From positions 1-47,066 of the forward strand of contig JABFFZ010000043.1 in the NCBI GenBank assembly GCA_013112725.1: DNA of 47,066 nucleotides. Reading direction: 5' to 3'. Below, one piece after another: positions 1 through 7,733 of the stretch. The position numbers were made by a program, and so were the translations under genes. The notes under the pieces were generated by a model. It saw only the letters and a list, made by a program, of their open reading frames with translations. It made no database searches and was not told the DNA's origin. Source of the stretch: Chloroflexota bacterium (lineage in GTDB: Bacteria; Chloroflexota; Anaerolineae; Promineifilales; Promineifilaceae). Positions within the stretch are counted from its first letter, which is position 1, and each line of letters begins with the position of its first letter.

Positions 1-449
1 CCGCTGCCGCCTCCGCGACGGCGACGCCCGAAGGAACTGGGGCGGCAGGCGCACCTGTAGCAGCCACCACGGCTGTTACCGGTACGGTCTCAACCACTTC
101 GACTATGACCGGCGCCAGCCTGACCGCCACGGATGCCACCGATGTTCCGGCGACGGAAACGGCGACTGCCAGGCCAGCCAACACACCGCGCCCCACGCGC
201 ACACCTTCCCCAACGGCCGTGCCTACTGACACACCTACGGTTACGCCTACCGATACGGCAACGGCCGTGCCGCCCACGTCCACCACCGAAGTGGCCGCCC
301 TGCCTCCGCCGACTGTGATCCCACCAGTGATAGAGGAGACGGCCGTAGCCGGCGTCATTCCGGCCGATCAGGCATCCTATTGGTTCCTGGGCGTTGGTCT
401 GAGTCTGGGTTTGCTGTTGGCGGGAGTGGCATTCTGGCGGCGGCGGTAG
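1..449 (+). CDS. C-terminal end of a membrane-anchored surface protein (5' truncated)
   Basis: The reading frame is open from base 3 of the window, so the gene starts upstream. What is visible is a low-complexity Ala/Thr/Pro-rich stretch of about 120 residues, of the kind that spaces an extracellular domain from the cell surface. It is followed by one hydrophobic helix (YWFLGVGLSLGLLLAGVAFW) and a terminal RRR. This is the usual plan of a C-terminal membrane anchor with the Arg residues left in the cytoplasm. No LPXTG motif is seen, so sortase anchoring is unlikely. The functional domain lies outside the window and cannot be named. Two or three ACGGCCGT octamers fall in the linker and encode Thr-Ala-Val. 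Confidence 0.7.
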   Translation, partial: AAASATATPEGTGAAGAPVAATTAVTGTVSTTSTMTGASLTATDATDVPATETATARPANTPRPTRTPSPTAVPTDTPTVTPTDTATAVPPTSTTEVAALPPPTVIPPVIEETAVAGVIPADQASYWFLGVGLSLGLLLAGVAFWRRR

Positions 450-524
450 AATGCGATAATGAGATATCAGGATATTGATGAGATCCCTGATATCCCAGTA
501 TCCTCATATCCTTCAATTCAAAGC

Positions 525-1334
525 ATGATACCTGGACGGCTCATTCACCATACAAATTTCCCCTCTCATCAGGTACCGGCGCGTCCCGTAGATGTATGGC
601 TGCCGCCGGGATATGATGCAGCACGGCCGTATCCCGTCCTCTATATGCACGATGGGCAAAATTTGTTTGATCCGGCGCTGGCCTATGGCGGCGTCACCTG
701 GGGTGTGGCGGAAGCATTAACCCAATTGATCACTGATGGCGTTGCGCCGCCGACGATTGTCGTCGGGGTGTGGAATGCGGGGGGGCGGCGCTGGCAAGAG
801 TATTTACCGCAACGGCCGTTTGCCAGCCCTGCCGGTCAGCGAGCATTAGCCGCCATAGACCCCACGTTTTTGCCCGGCCCACCCGATTCAGACGCTTACC
901 TGCGGTTTTTAGTAACAGAGGTGAAGCCATTTATTGACCACACCTACGCCACCCGGCCAGAGCGGGAACACACCTTTACCATGGGTTCCAGTATGGGTGG
1001 ACTGATTTCCCTGTACGCCTTGTGTGCATATCCGGACTTGTTCGGCGGGGCAGGCTGTGTCTCCACACACTGGCCGGCGGTGGGGGGAGTGCTGCCCGAA
1101 CTGCTCAAACAGTTGCCCCCGGCCGGCCGTCACCGCCTCTATTTTGACTTTGGCTCCGAAGAACTCGACGCCCAATACGAGCCATTCCAGCAGCAGGCGG
1201 ATATTCTCATCGCCGCTGCCGGTTACACTCAGGGGCAGGATTGGATCACGCACAAATTCCCCGGCGCCAACCACTCCGAACAAGCCTGGCGGCAGCGGGT
1301 ACACATCCCGCTCACCTTCTTATTGAGTAACTAA
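525..1334 (+). CDS. Alpha/beta-hydrolase, putative esterase (Fes/esterase D-like)
   Basis: This is an alpha/beta-hydrolase of the putative-esterase family, which includes enterochelin esterases and S-formylglutathione hydrolase-like enzymes. The nucleophile elbow reads GSSMGG, with Ser156 as the likely catalytic serine. A candidate acid lies in the FDFGSEELD segment and the histidine in GANHSEQAW near the C-terminus. There is no signal peptide, so it is probably cytoplasmic. An in-frame start exists at 459, but 459-524 is an AT-rich inverted repeat (GATATCAGG / CCTGATATC) resembling the other intergenic hairpins here. I therefore prefer the ATG at 525 (MIPGRLIHH). The substrate is not predictable. 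The stop overlaps that of the convergent SMP-30 gene. Confidence 0.8.
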   Translation: MIPGRLIHHTNFPSHQVPARPVDVWLPPGYDAARPYPVLYMHDGQNLFDPALAYGGVTWGVAEALTQLITDGVAPPTIVVGVWNAGGRRWQEYLPQRPFASPAGQRALAAIDPTFLPGPPDSDAYLRFLVTEVKPFIDHTYATRPEREHTFTMGSSMGGLISLYALCAYPDLFGGAGCVSTHWPAVGGVLPELLKQLPPAGRHRLYFDFGSEELDAQYEPFQQQADILIAAAGYTQGQDWITHKFPGANHSEQAWRQRVHIPLTFLLSN

Positions 1335-2191
1335 CCTGCGTATAAAGCATCAGGCAGGCCAGTAGCATCCGTTTCCAACACAAGCAGGCTGCCCGCCAGT
1401 GGTTGTTCGGCGCGTTCGGCGGCGGAGAGGCCGACGCTGGCGCTGGTGATGTACAACTGGTTGAGAGCGGGGCCGCCAAAGGTGCAGCTTGTCGGTCGCT
1501 GCACGGGCAGGGGGATTTCGCGGTCAACTGTGCCATCGGGGGCGTAGCGTACAATTTTCCAGCCATCCCATTTGGCGCTCCAGACGTAACCGGCGGCGTC
1601 CACCGTCAGGCCGTCCGGGAAGCCATCGCTGTCCTCGGCAAAGATACGCTCGTGGCTGATCTGGCCGGTTTCCCCATCAAAATCGTAAGCCACAATGTGG
1701 CGGGTGGGGGTGTCGGTGTAATACATGGTGTGGTTGTCCGGCGACCAGCCCAGGCCGTTGGAGCAGGTGACGTTGGGGCGCATGAGCTGGCAATTTCCCG
1801 CCCCATCCAGCCGATACAACGCCCCCACCGGCGCGGCCACTTTCAACTCCATCGTCCCGGCCCAGAAACGGCCGTACCGGTCACACTTCCCATCATTAAA
1901 ACGGGTGCCCCGCTCCGGTTCCGGGCGGCAAATGTTGTGCAACGCGCCGCTGTCCAGGTCAAAGGTATACAGCCCATCGCGCAGCGCCACTACTGCCCCG
2001 CCACTCTGCCGCAGGGCAAAACTACCAATCTGGGAGGGCATGGCCCAGGCCGTGTACGCACCCGTTTCCGGGTGGTACCGTTGCAGGCACGGCCGTTCAA
2101 TATCCACCCAATACAACGCCTGCTCCCCCACCGACCAGATCGGCCCCTCGCCCAATTTATCCTCCGCTGCAAATGCCACTTTCAACTTCAT
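1331..2191 (-). CDS. SMP-30/gluconolactonase-like (LRE family) protein
   Basis: This 286-residue protein is a six-bladed propeller of the SMP-30/regucalcin/gluconolactonase family, metal-dependent lactonases that hydrolyse sugar lactones. Family signatures are visible in order: LGEGPIW near residue 15 (metal-ligand Glu), NDGKCDRYGRFWAGTM near 100, SNGLGWSPDN near 150 (Asn ligand) and DGFPDGLTVDAAGYVW near 200 (Asp ligand). It has full family length and no signal peptide. The ATG follows a GGAGAG Shine-Dalgarno. It is the last gene of a leftward cluster with an MFS transporter and oxidoreductases, which fits sugar-acid or lactone catabolism. The exact substrate is unknown. Confidence 0.85.
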   Translation of the reverse strand: MKLKVAFAAEDKLGEGPIWSVGEQALYWVDIERPCLQRYHPETGAYTAWAMPSQIGSFALRQSGGAVVALRDGLYTFDLDSGALHNICRPEPERGTRFNDGKCDRYGRFWAGTMELKVAAPVGALYRLDGAGNCQLMRPNVTCSNGLGWSPDNHTMYYTDTPTRHIVAYDFDGETGQISHERIFAEDSDGFPDGLTVDAAGYVWSAKWDGWKIVRYAPDGTVDREIPLPVQRPTSCTFGGPALNQLYITSASVGLSAAERAEQPLAGSLLVLETDATGLPDALYAG

Positions 2192-2278
2192 CTTTTCTCT
2201 CCAACGGAACGCAGATGAACGCGGGTTTTGGGGATTTGCCAGATAAAAAAATCCGCCACAATCCTGTAAATCCGTGTC
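2192..2278. repeat. Intergenic phrase related to a second copy near 41505
   Basis: This AT-rich gap holds wording such as AAAAAAATCCG, ATCCGTGT and GGATTTGCC. It resembles the stretch at about 41505-41568 (ATCCGTGACAATCCG). No protein is visible. I read it as one member of a dispersed intergenic repeat family. Confidence 0.35.
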
Positions 2279-3514
2279 CTATTCCGGCAGCCACCGCCAC
2301 AACAACAGCGCCGCCGCCAGCGCCAATACCCCACCAAACAAGAAGGGCGCGGCCATGCCAAAACCGGGCCAACTGCCCACCCCTTGCCACAACAAGCCGG
2401 CGATGAGGCTGGCCGGCAGGGCGGCCAACCCAATCGTACCATTAAACCAGCCATAGGCCGTACCCCGTTGATCTTTTTGCACCAGGTCGGCCACAAACGC
2501 TTTGGCAATGCCTTCGGCAAAACCATAATATACACCATAGGCCACAAAGAGGATCAGCAGATGCCAGCTTTGCTGCGCCAGGGCAAACCCCAGATAAACG
2601 AGCGCATACAGCAGCCAGCCCGCCAACAGCACCCGCCGCCGCCCCCAACGGTCAGAAAACGCCCCAATGGGGCCAGAGACGGTGGTGTATAACAGGTTAA
2701 ACAGCAGCAGCAGCCCCAGAATGGGCAGCAGTGCCAGGCCGGTAGTCTGGGCGCGCAGGATGAGAAAGGCATCGGCCGAGTTGCCCAGGGTGAACAGGAG
2801 CATGATGAAGAGGAATTGGTGAAACGGCCGTCCCAATGCCCCCCAACTCATGCGGGAAGAATCCGTTTTGGCCGTTTGCCGGGCTGTTTCTCGCACCCCC
2901 ACTACCAGCAAGATGACGCCCAAGGTCGCCGGGATCAGGCTCAGCCAGACCAGGGTGTTAAAAGTGGCGCGGGCCAGGGTGGGGGTATTTCCCTGCCACT
3001 GCCAGATGACCAGCATGGCCACCAGCAGCCCGAACACGGCCCCGGCGGTATCCCCGGCGCGGTGCAGGCCAAAAGCCAGACCACGCTGCCGGGCGTTTAT
3101 GCTGTCGGCAATCAGCGCGTCACGGGGGGCGGTGCGGATGCCTTTACCGGTGCGCTCCACAAAACGAATGGCGAGCACGGCCGTCCAGCTATTTGCCAGC
3201 GCCAGAAATGGTTTGGCCACCGCCGACAGCCCATACCCGGCTACCGTCAGCCACTTGCGCTGCCCCAACCGGTCAGAATACCGCCCGGAGAGCAGCTTTA
3301 CCAGGCTGCTGGTTGTTTCCGCCACCCCTTCGATCAGGCCGATAGTCAGCGTGCGCGCCCCCAGCACGTTGGCCAGGAACAGAGGGAGCAAATGGACAAC
3401 CATTTCGGAAGAGAGGTCGGTGAGGAAGGAGACGGCCGTGAGGACCCACACATTACGCGGCAGGCGTCGCCAATGAGTTTTCTCCGGTTGCGGGGTTGTC
3501 TGGGGGACAGTCAT
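2279..3514 (-). CDS. Major facilitator superfamily transporter
   Basis: This 411-residue protein has about 12 hydrophobic helices. It has the MFS loop 2-3 signature (SGRYSDRLGQRK) and, in the following region, RFVERTGKGIRTAPRDALIAD, a hallmark of a bacterial MFS subgroup often annotated YceL/YajR-like. The substrate cannot be inferred. The start codon overlaps the stop of the upstream saccharopine-dehydrogenase-like gene (ATGA), indicating translational coupling in one operon. Because that upstream gene carries a premature stop, coupling could be weakened. The C-terminus ends in a short RWLPE tail. Confidence 0.85.
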   Translation of the reverse strand: MTVPQTTPQPEKTHWRRLPRNVWVLTAVSFLTDLSSEMVVHLLPLFLANVLGARTLTIGLIEGVAETTSSLVKLLSGRYSDRLGQRKWLTVAGYGLSAVAKPFLALANSWTAVLAIRFVERTGKGIRTAPRDALIADSINARQRGLAFGLHRAGDTAGAVFGLLVAMLVIWQWQGNTPTLARATFNTLVWLSLIPATLGVILLVVGVRETARQTAKTDSSRMSWGALGRPFHQFLFIMLLFTLGNSADAFLILRAQTTGLALLPILGLLLLFNLLYTTVSGPIGAFSDRWGRRRVLLAGWLLYALVYLGFALAQQSWHLLILFVAYGVYYGFAEGIAKAFVADLVQKDQRGTAYGWFNGTIGLAALPASLIAGLLWQGVGSWPGFGMAAPFLFGGVLALAAALLLWRWLPE

Positions 3515-4647
3515 GTTAGGAGTAATCGTGCCTTATCGAATGGCTGCCATTGCATTGTGTCATGGTGTTTCCAGTAAAGGGAAAGGCCACGCCGTTCAAG
3601 CTGGTTCACCAGATCACCAGGGGAAATCCAGGTGTGAATGGGTACGATGCCCGTATGGGGTAGACGGCCGTTTAGCAGCATCTCAATCGCTATTCCGGCG
3701 AGTACAGAAGGGATTAAACCACCATCCTGCTTTGCCATCAAGGCAACACGGTGTGTTTGCAACGTCTTATCTACCAAACCGCTCACTTCAAAAAAGACCC
3801 CACCTTCGTCCTTGCCAACTCGCCCGGCCAGCCAGGATAGAGCTTGCACAAACACCGTAAAATTCTCCCAGGCAGGATACCCTGTTTTCTGGCGAATGGT
3901 AGCGGTCAGGCCTCACATCCGGTTCAGGACCACGTGTTCCGTGCCCGCCTTAAACTCCACAGTTTCCACGCCAAATAAAGTTGGCAAATAATCCAGGTCA
4001 GCCATTTCTAACACCAGGTAGGTCAGCCGTTTGCCGATGGGAGGGGGAAATTCTACCCATTCCGGTTCTGCCCAGCCGGCGACTTGGGCCAGGTCGCCGC
4101 CGCGTGGTTGCCGAAACGGCCGTCCCACCCCAAACAACATGGTATGAAACATGGCCGCCCCGCGATGTTTACGTGTGTCAGGTGCGGCAAAGGTGCGCAC
4201 GGCCGTCAGGCGGTCAAAACAGGGTCGCAGCATTTCCGCAAACAGTGCTTCCATAGCCGGCGCCACGGAAAAACCGCTGCATACCGTCATACCGGCTGCC
4301 TGAATTTCAGGCGCCAGCTTCTGCGCTTCACGCGCAAAGGCACGATCTTCGCTGATATCCACGTAATGCGTTCCGGCCTGGATGGCGGCTTTAAGGGGGT
4401 TGAGCGGCAGATAGTGGAAAGGCCCGGCACAATGGGCCACGATGTCACAACCTGCCGCTAATTTTTGTACAGTTGCCAGGTCGTTCAGGTCACAAACGGC
4501 CGTGTACACGCGCTTTCCATCCGCCATATCTGAAGGCGGTTTACGGCTGGCGACTGTGATGTGGGCCTCGGTGTGTTGGAGCAGATCGTTGATGAGATAA
4601 CGGCCGTAAAACCCACCCCCGCCAATCACCAATACTCGTCCTGCCAT
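3511..4647 (-). pseudogene. Saccharopine dehydrogenase-like oxidoreductase interrupted by an in-frame TGA
   Basis: One frame runs from the ATG at 4647 to the TGA at 3511-3513 and would encode 378 residues. A single TGA at 3913-3915 (codon 245) splits it. The N-terminal part has a Rossmann nucleotide-binding start (VLVIGGGGFYGRYL), then CDLND, VAHCAGPF and THYVDISED, typical of the saccharopine dehydrogenase-like NADP-binding family. The segment after the stop stays in frame and keeps a plausible C-terminal domain (SWLAGRVGKDEG, TLQTHRVALMAKQDGG). Sparing of frame and sequence suggests a recent CGA or TGG to TGA change, a sequencing error, or readthrough. The start has a GGGGAGA ribosome site and sits 4 bp after the 4-TM gene. 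Confidence 0.7.
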
Positions 4648-4651
4648 TTGT

Positions 4652-5074
4652 CTATTCTCCCCGCAGCAAAGTGACCAATCCCCGTTCTCTGGCTACGTCG
4701 CGCACATACAGCATGAACGACGGCCACCAGATCAGATCATTGGTCAAAATAATCCAGCCAAAAGCCAGTGACAACTGCCCCCTGCTCACCGACCAGACAA
4801 ACCCCATTGGCCCCAACATCTTGCCCGCCAAACCTATGAGGATCAGGTGCGGATGGCGTTCCGGGTAGCGGCCGGCCCACCAGTAAGCGGGCGCATACAC
4901 CAGCACAAACATACCCACCACCTGCCACAACGGCAAATAATCCGGCGGCGGCATCCCGATACGCTGAAATAGCCACTCTGGAAACAAGATATTGACGCTC
5001 CCCCACACCAGATTGTAAATAGCCGCCGCATAAAACCAGGGGCGATAACGCTGGAAGTTTGTAACTGGAGCCAC
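4652..5074 (-). CDS. Small four-helix membrane protein, function unknown
   Basis: This protein of about 140 residues has four hydrophobic segments (YAAAIYNLVWGSVNILF, LPLWQVVGMFVLVYAPAYWW, HLILIGLAGKMLGPMGFVW, FGWIILTNDLIWWPSFML). I do not recognise the family with certainty; it resembles small DoxX-like or uncharacterised 4-TM proteins. The first in-frame initiator is the GTG at 5072-5074. There is an oddity upstream. A good Shine-Dalgarno (GAGGAGA) lies before an in-frame ATG at 5117-5119, but TGA at codon 7 (5099-5101) closes that frame. Either translation re-initiates at GTG or this gene, like its neighbour, has picked up a stop. It is followed after 4 bp by the saccharopine-dehydrogenase-like gene. 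Confidence 0.6.
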   Translation of the reverse strand: MAPVTNFQRYRPWFYAAAIYNLVWGSVNILFPEWLFQRIGMPPPDYLPLWQVVGMFVLVYAPAYWWAGRYPERHPHLILIGLAGKMLGPMGFVWSVSRGQLSLAFGWIILTNDLIWWPSFMLYVRDVARERGLVTLLRGE

Positions 5075-5129
5075 TGCTGAAAGGTTGCTATTTTTTGATC
5101 AGGCCATAGCGATAGTCATCGGGTTCTCC

Positions 5130-7472
5130 TCAAGTTGTGGAGCTTTGAGTCAACTGCCAAAGCTTGCCAGGGCTGAGAGGGATTTCGCGGATTTCCAGGG
5201 TGGGGTGGTGCAGGGCATCCTCGACGGCCTGGGCAAAGAGGGGGCCGGTGGGGATGGCCCCGGCTTCACCCGCGCCTTTAATGCCTAGCGGATTCAGCGG
5301 CGAGGGGGTGACTTCGTGGCCGATTTCGATGCGAGGCACGTCGGTAGCGGTGGGGAGGAGGTAGTCCATGAAAGAGCCGGTGAGCAACTGCCCCTCTTCG
5401 TTGTAGATGATTTGCTCGTAAAAGGCGTTGCCGATCCCCTGGGCCACGCCGCCCTGAATTTGCCCGTCTAGTATGAGCGGGTTGATCACCCGGCCACAGT
5501 CATGCACCACCACGTATTGCAAAATTTTGACGGCGCAAGTGTCTGGGTCTACTTCGACGATCATGGCGTGAACGCCAGCGGCCGTGGCCCCATATTCGGG
5601 GCCAAAGTAATTAGTCGCTTCCAACCCTGGCTCTGTGCCCGGTTTGACCGCGCCGCGCATGGGGTTGGCCCGCTGCGCCAGTTGGCCAAGGGGGATGGCT
5701 TTGTCCGGTGCGCCTTTGACGTGGACACGGCCGTCCGCTAACACCAGATCCTCTTCCGCCGCTTCCAAAAAGTCAGCCGCCAGCTTGAGGATTTTCTGGC
5801 GCACGTCCCGTGCCGCCTCGTTGATGGCGTTGCCCGCCACCACCGCCCCCCGGCTGGCAAACGTGCCCGCGCCCCAGTGGAACTGGTCTGTATCCCCGGT
5901 CACAATGTCCACATCACTCACATCCACCCCCACCTGGTCGGCCACAATTTGGGCAAAACTGGTGAAGTGCCCCTGTCCCTGCGTGCCAATACCGGTAGCT
6001 ACGCTGACGCGACCGCTGCTCTGCACCTGCACCCGCGCCCCCTCATACGGCCCAATGCCCGTGCCTTCCACATAAGCCACCACACCTAACCCCAGATGCC
6101 GCCCTTCGGCCCGCGCCTGGGGCTGGATTTCACGGATGAATTTTTCGTAGCCAATCATCTCTAATGCTTTATCCAGGATGGGTTCGTAATTGCCGTTGTC
6201 GTAGGTGAGGGGGGCAAAGTCCTGGTAGATGATTTCGTTGTTGTAGGGGAATTTGTGCGGCGGAATGAAGTTGCGGCGGCGGATTTCGGCCTTATCTAGG
6301 CCCAGTTCGCGGGCGGCAATGTCCAACAGCCGCTCGATGACAAAGACGCCATGCTGCCGCCCCGCGCCGCGATAGGGAGTGACGAGCGTTTTGTTGGTGA
6401 ACACGGCCGTAAACTCCGATTCATAATGGGCAATATCATACGGCCCCAGCAAGGTACACTGGCTGTTCAGCGCCACCGTCAGGCCATAGGGCGCGTAAGC
6501 TCCCTGGTCGTGCAAAAAAACGTCGTGAATGCCCAGGATACGGCCGTCCTTTGTAAACGCCGCCTCCACATCATGGATTTGGCCGCGCTCGTGGGTGGTG
6601 GCCACAAAATTCTCGGCGCGGTCTTCAATCCACTTGATCGGCCGGTTTAGCCGCATCGCCGCCCAGGGAATAAGCACCTCCTCCGGGTAAAACATCATAA
6701 TTTTCGGGCCAAAACCGCCGCCAATAAAGGGAGCAATCACCCGCACCTGGTTTTCCGATAACCCTAACAGTGCCGCCATGCCGTTGCGAATGAAAACGGG
6801 CGCTTGTGTCGTATCCCAGATGGTCAGTCGTTGGGCGCGGCGGTCCCATTCGGCCACCACGCCCCGGTTTTCCATGGCGGCGGCGATGCCATGATCGTAA
6901 TGAAAACGACGGCTGATGAGCAGGTCGGCCTGACTTTTGGCACTGGCGTACTCCCCTTTTTTTTGCAGCACATGGGCAGAGATGTTGCTGCCCAGGTCGT
7001 CATGCACCAGGGGCGCATCGGGTTGCAAGGCTTGCTCCAGGTCGGTCACGGCCGTGAACGGTTCATACTCCACAAACACCAGTTCGGCGGCATCTTCGGC
7101 GACGTAGCGGCTTTCGGCAATGACCAGGGCTACCGGTTCGCCCACGTGCCGCACTTTGTCCTTTGCCAGCGGCACCTGGGTGCGCTGGTTGAAAACAATA
7201 TCCTTCACCGGCGGCGGCGGCACGAGCAAGGGGCCTGGTTGCCAGTAATCGCCCAGGTCTACGGCCGTGATCACCGCCAGCACCCCCTCTTTCTCTAGCG
7301 CCATTGCGGTATCAATGCTCAGGATGCGGGCATGGGCATAGGGGCTGCGCACAAAAGCAGCGTGGGCCATGCCCGGCAGGTGGACATCATCCGTAAACAA
7401 CGCCTGCCCGGTCAGCAGCCGGGGGTCCTCATTCCGTTTAATCCGTTCGCCAAAAAATTGTGTCGCCGTCAT
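5130..7472 (-). CDS. Xanthine dehydrogenase-family molybdopterin-binding subunit (CoxL-like, form II)
   Basis: This is the large, Mo-cytosine-dinucleotide-binding subunit of the xanthine oxidase/CO dehydrogenase family. With the ATG at 7472 (MTATQFFGERI, preceded by GAGG) it has 780 residues, the usual CoxL length. Signatures are RIKRNEDPRLLTG at the start, FIGGGFGPK near 260-280, PYRGAGR near 365 and GAGEAGAIPTGP near the C-terminus. The PYRGAGR loop is the form II type, not the AYXCSFR loop of proven CO dehydrogenases. Oxidation of an aldehyde, purine or other carbonyl is therefore as likely as CO. The partner FAD (CoxM) and 2Fe-2S (CoxS) subunits are not in the window. An upstream 30-residue hydrophobic extension was rejected as non-coding. 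Confidence 0.88.
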   Translation of the reverse strand: MTATQFFGERIKRNEDPRLLTGQALFTDDVHLPGMAHAAFVRSPYAHARILSIDTAMALEKEGVLAVITAVDLGDYWQPGPLLVPPPPVKDIVFNQRTQVPLAKDKVRHVGEPVALVIAESRYVAEDAAELVFVEYEPFTAVTDLEQALQPDAPLVHDDLGSNISAHVLQKKGEYASAKSQADLLISRRFHYDHGIAAAMENRGVVAEWDRRAQRLTIWDTTQAPVFIRNGMAALLGLSENQVRVIAPFIGGGFGPKIMMFYPEEVLIPWAAMRLNRPIKWIEDRAENFVATTHERGQIHDVEAAFTKDGRILGIHDVFLHDQGAYAPYGLTVALNSQCTLLGPYDIAHYESEFTAVFTNKTLVTPYRGAGRQHGVFVIERLLDIAARELGLDKAEIRRRNFIPPHKFPYNNEIIYQDFAPLTYDNGNYEPILDKALEMIGYEKFIREIQPQARAEGRHLGLGVVAYVEGTGIGPYEGARVQVQSSGRVSVATGIGTQGQGHFTSFAQIVADQVGVDVSDVDIVTGDTDQFHWGAGTFASRGAVVAGNAINEAARDVRQKILKLAADFLEAAEEDLVLADGRVHVKGAPDKAIPLGQLAQRANPMRGAVKPGTEPGLEATNYFGPEYGATAAGVHAMIVEVDPDTCAVKILQYVVVHDCGRVINPLILDGQIQGGVAQGIGNAFYEQIIYNEEGQLLTGSFMDYLLPTATDVPRIEIGHEVTPSPLNPLGIKGAGEAGAIPTGPLFAQAVEDALHHPTLEIREIPLSPGKLWQLTQSSTT

Positions 7473-7587
7473 AGGATCCTCGTTTTTAACCCAAAGGTGC
7501 AAAGAATAAAAGGAGGCAGAGAAAAAGAGAAGAAAATATAGGAAACTATAGCCAGCTATCAAGGGGCAGGCAACCCCAGGGTAATCG

Positions 7588-7726
7588 CATATTCCTCAAT
7601 GCGGCAGATAAATCTGCACCGACAGAAGGCAAAGTCGGCCTTCGCCGACTGGAACCCAGCCCACGAAGGTGGGCTTTGCCCTCTGTAGCCGCGATTTCAA
7701 TCGCCGGGAATTGAGGAATTGAGTAT
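7588..7726. repeat. Compound multi-hairpin intergenic element
   Basis: An outer inverted repeat, GCATA + TTCCTCAAT (from 7588) against ATTGAGGAA (7710-7718) and TATGC (7724-7728), encloses at least four internal hairpins: GCAGATAAATCTGC, GTCGGCCTTCGCCGAC, GCCCACGAAGGTGGGC and GCGATTTCAATCGC. The CAGATAAATCTGCACC word recurs near 38500. It lies between the convergent-looking end of the P-ATPase gene and the start of the CoxL gene. It could be a mobile palindromic element or a structured leader. Confidence 0.5.
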
Positions 7727-7733
7727 GCTCGAT

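Noticed and set aside
1403..2246. Rightward frames opposite the SMP-30 gene
   Set aside because: They are antisense shadows; the leftward frame has all the SMP-30 motifs and a ribosome site.
3913..3915. Genome-wide reassignment of TGA to an amino acid
   Set aside because: TGA clearly ends other genes here, for example the rhodanese (23305-23307) and the saccharopine-like gene itself where it overlaps the MFS start.
7473..7562. Hydrophobic N-terminal extension of the CoxL-like protein as a signal peptide
   Set aside because: The DNA is A/T-rich leader sequence, GAGG lies before ATG 7472, and CoxL-type subunits normally start with the conserved RIKRNEDP segment close to the N-terminus.
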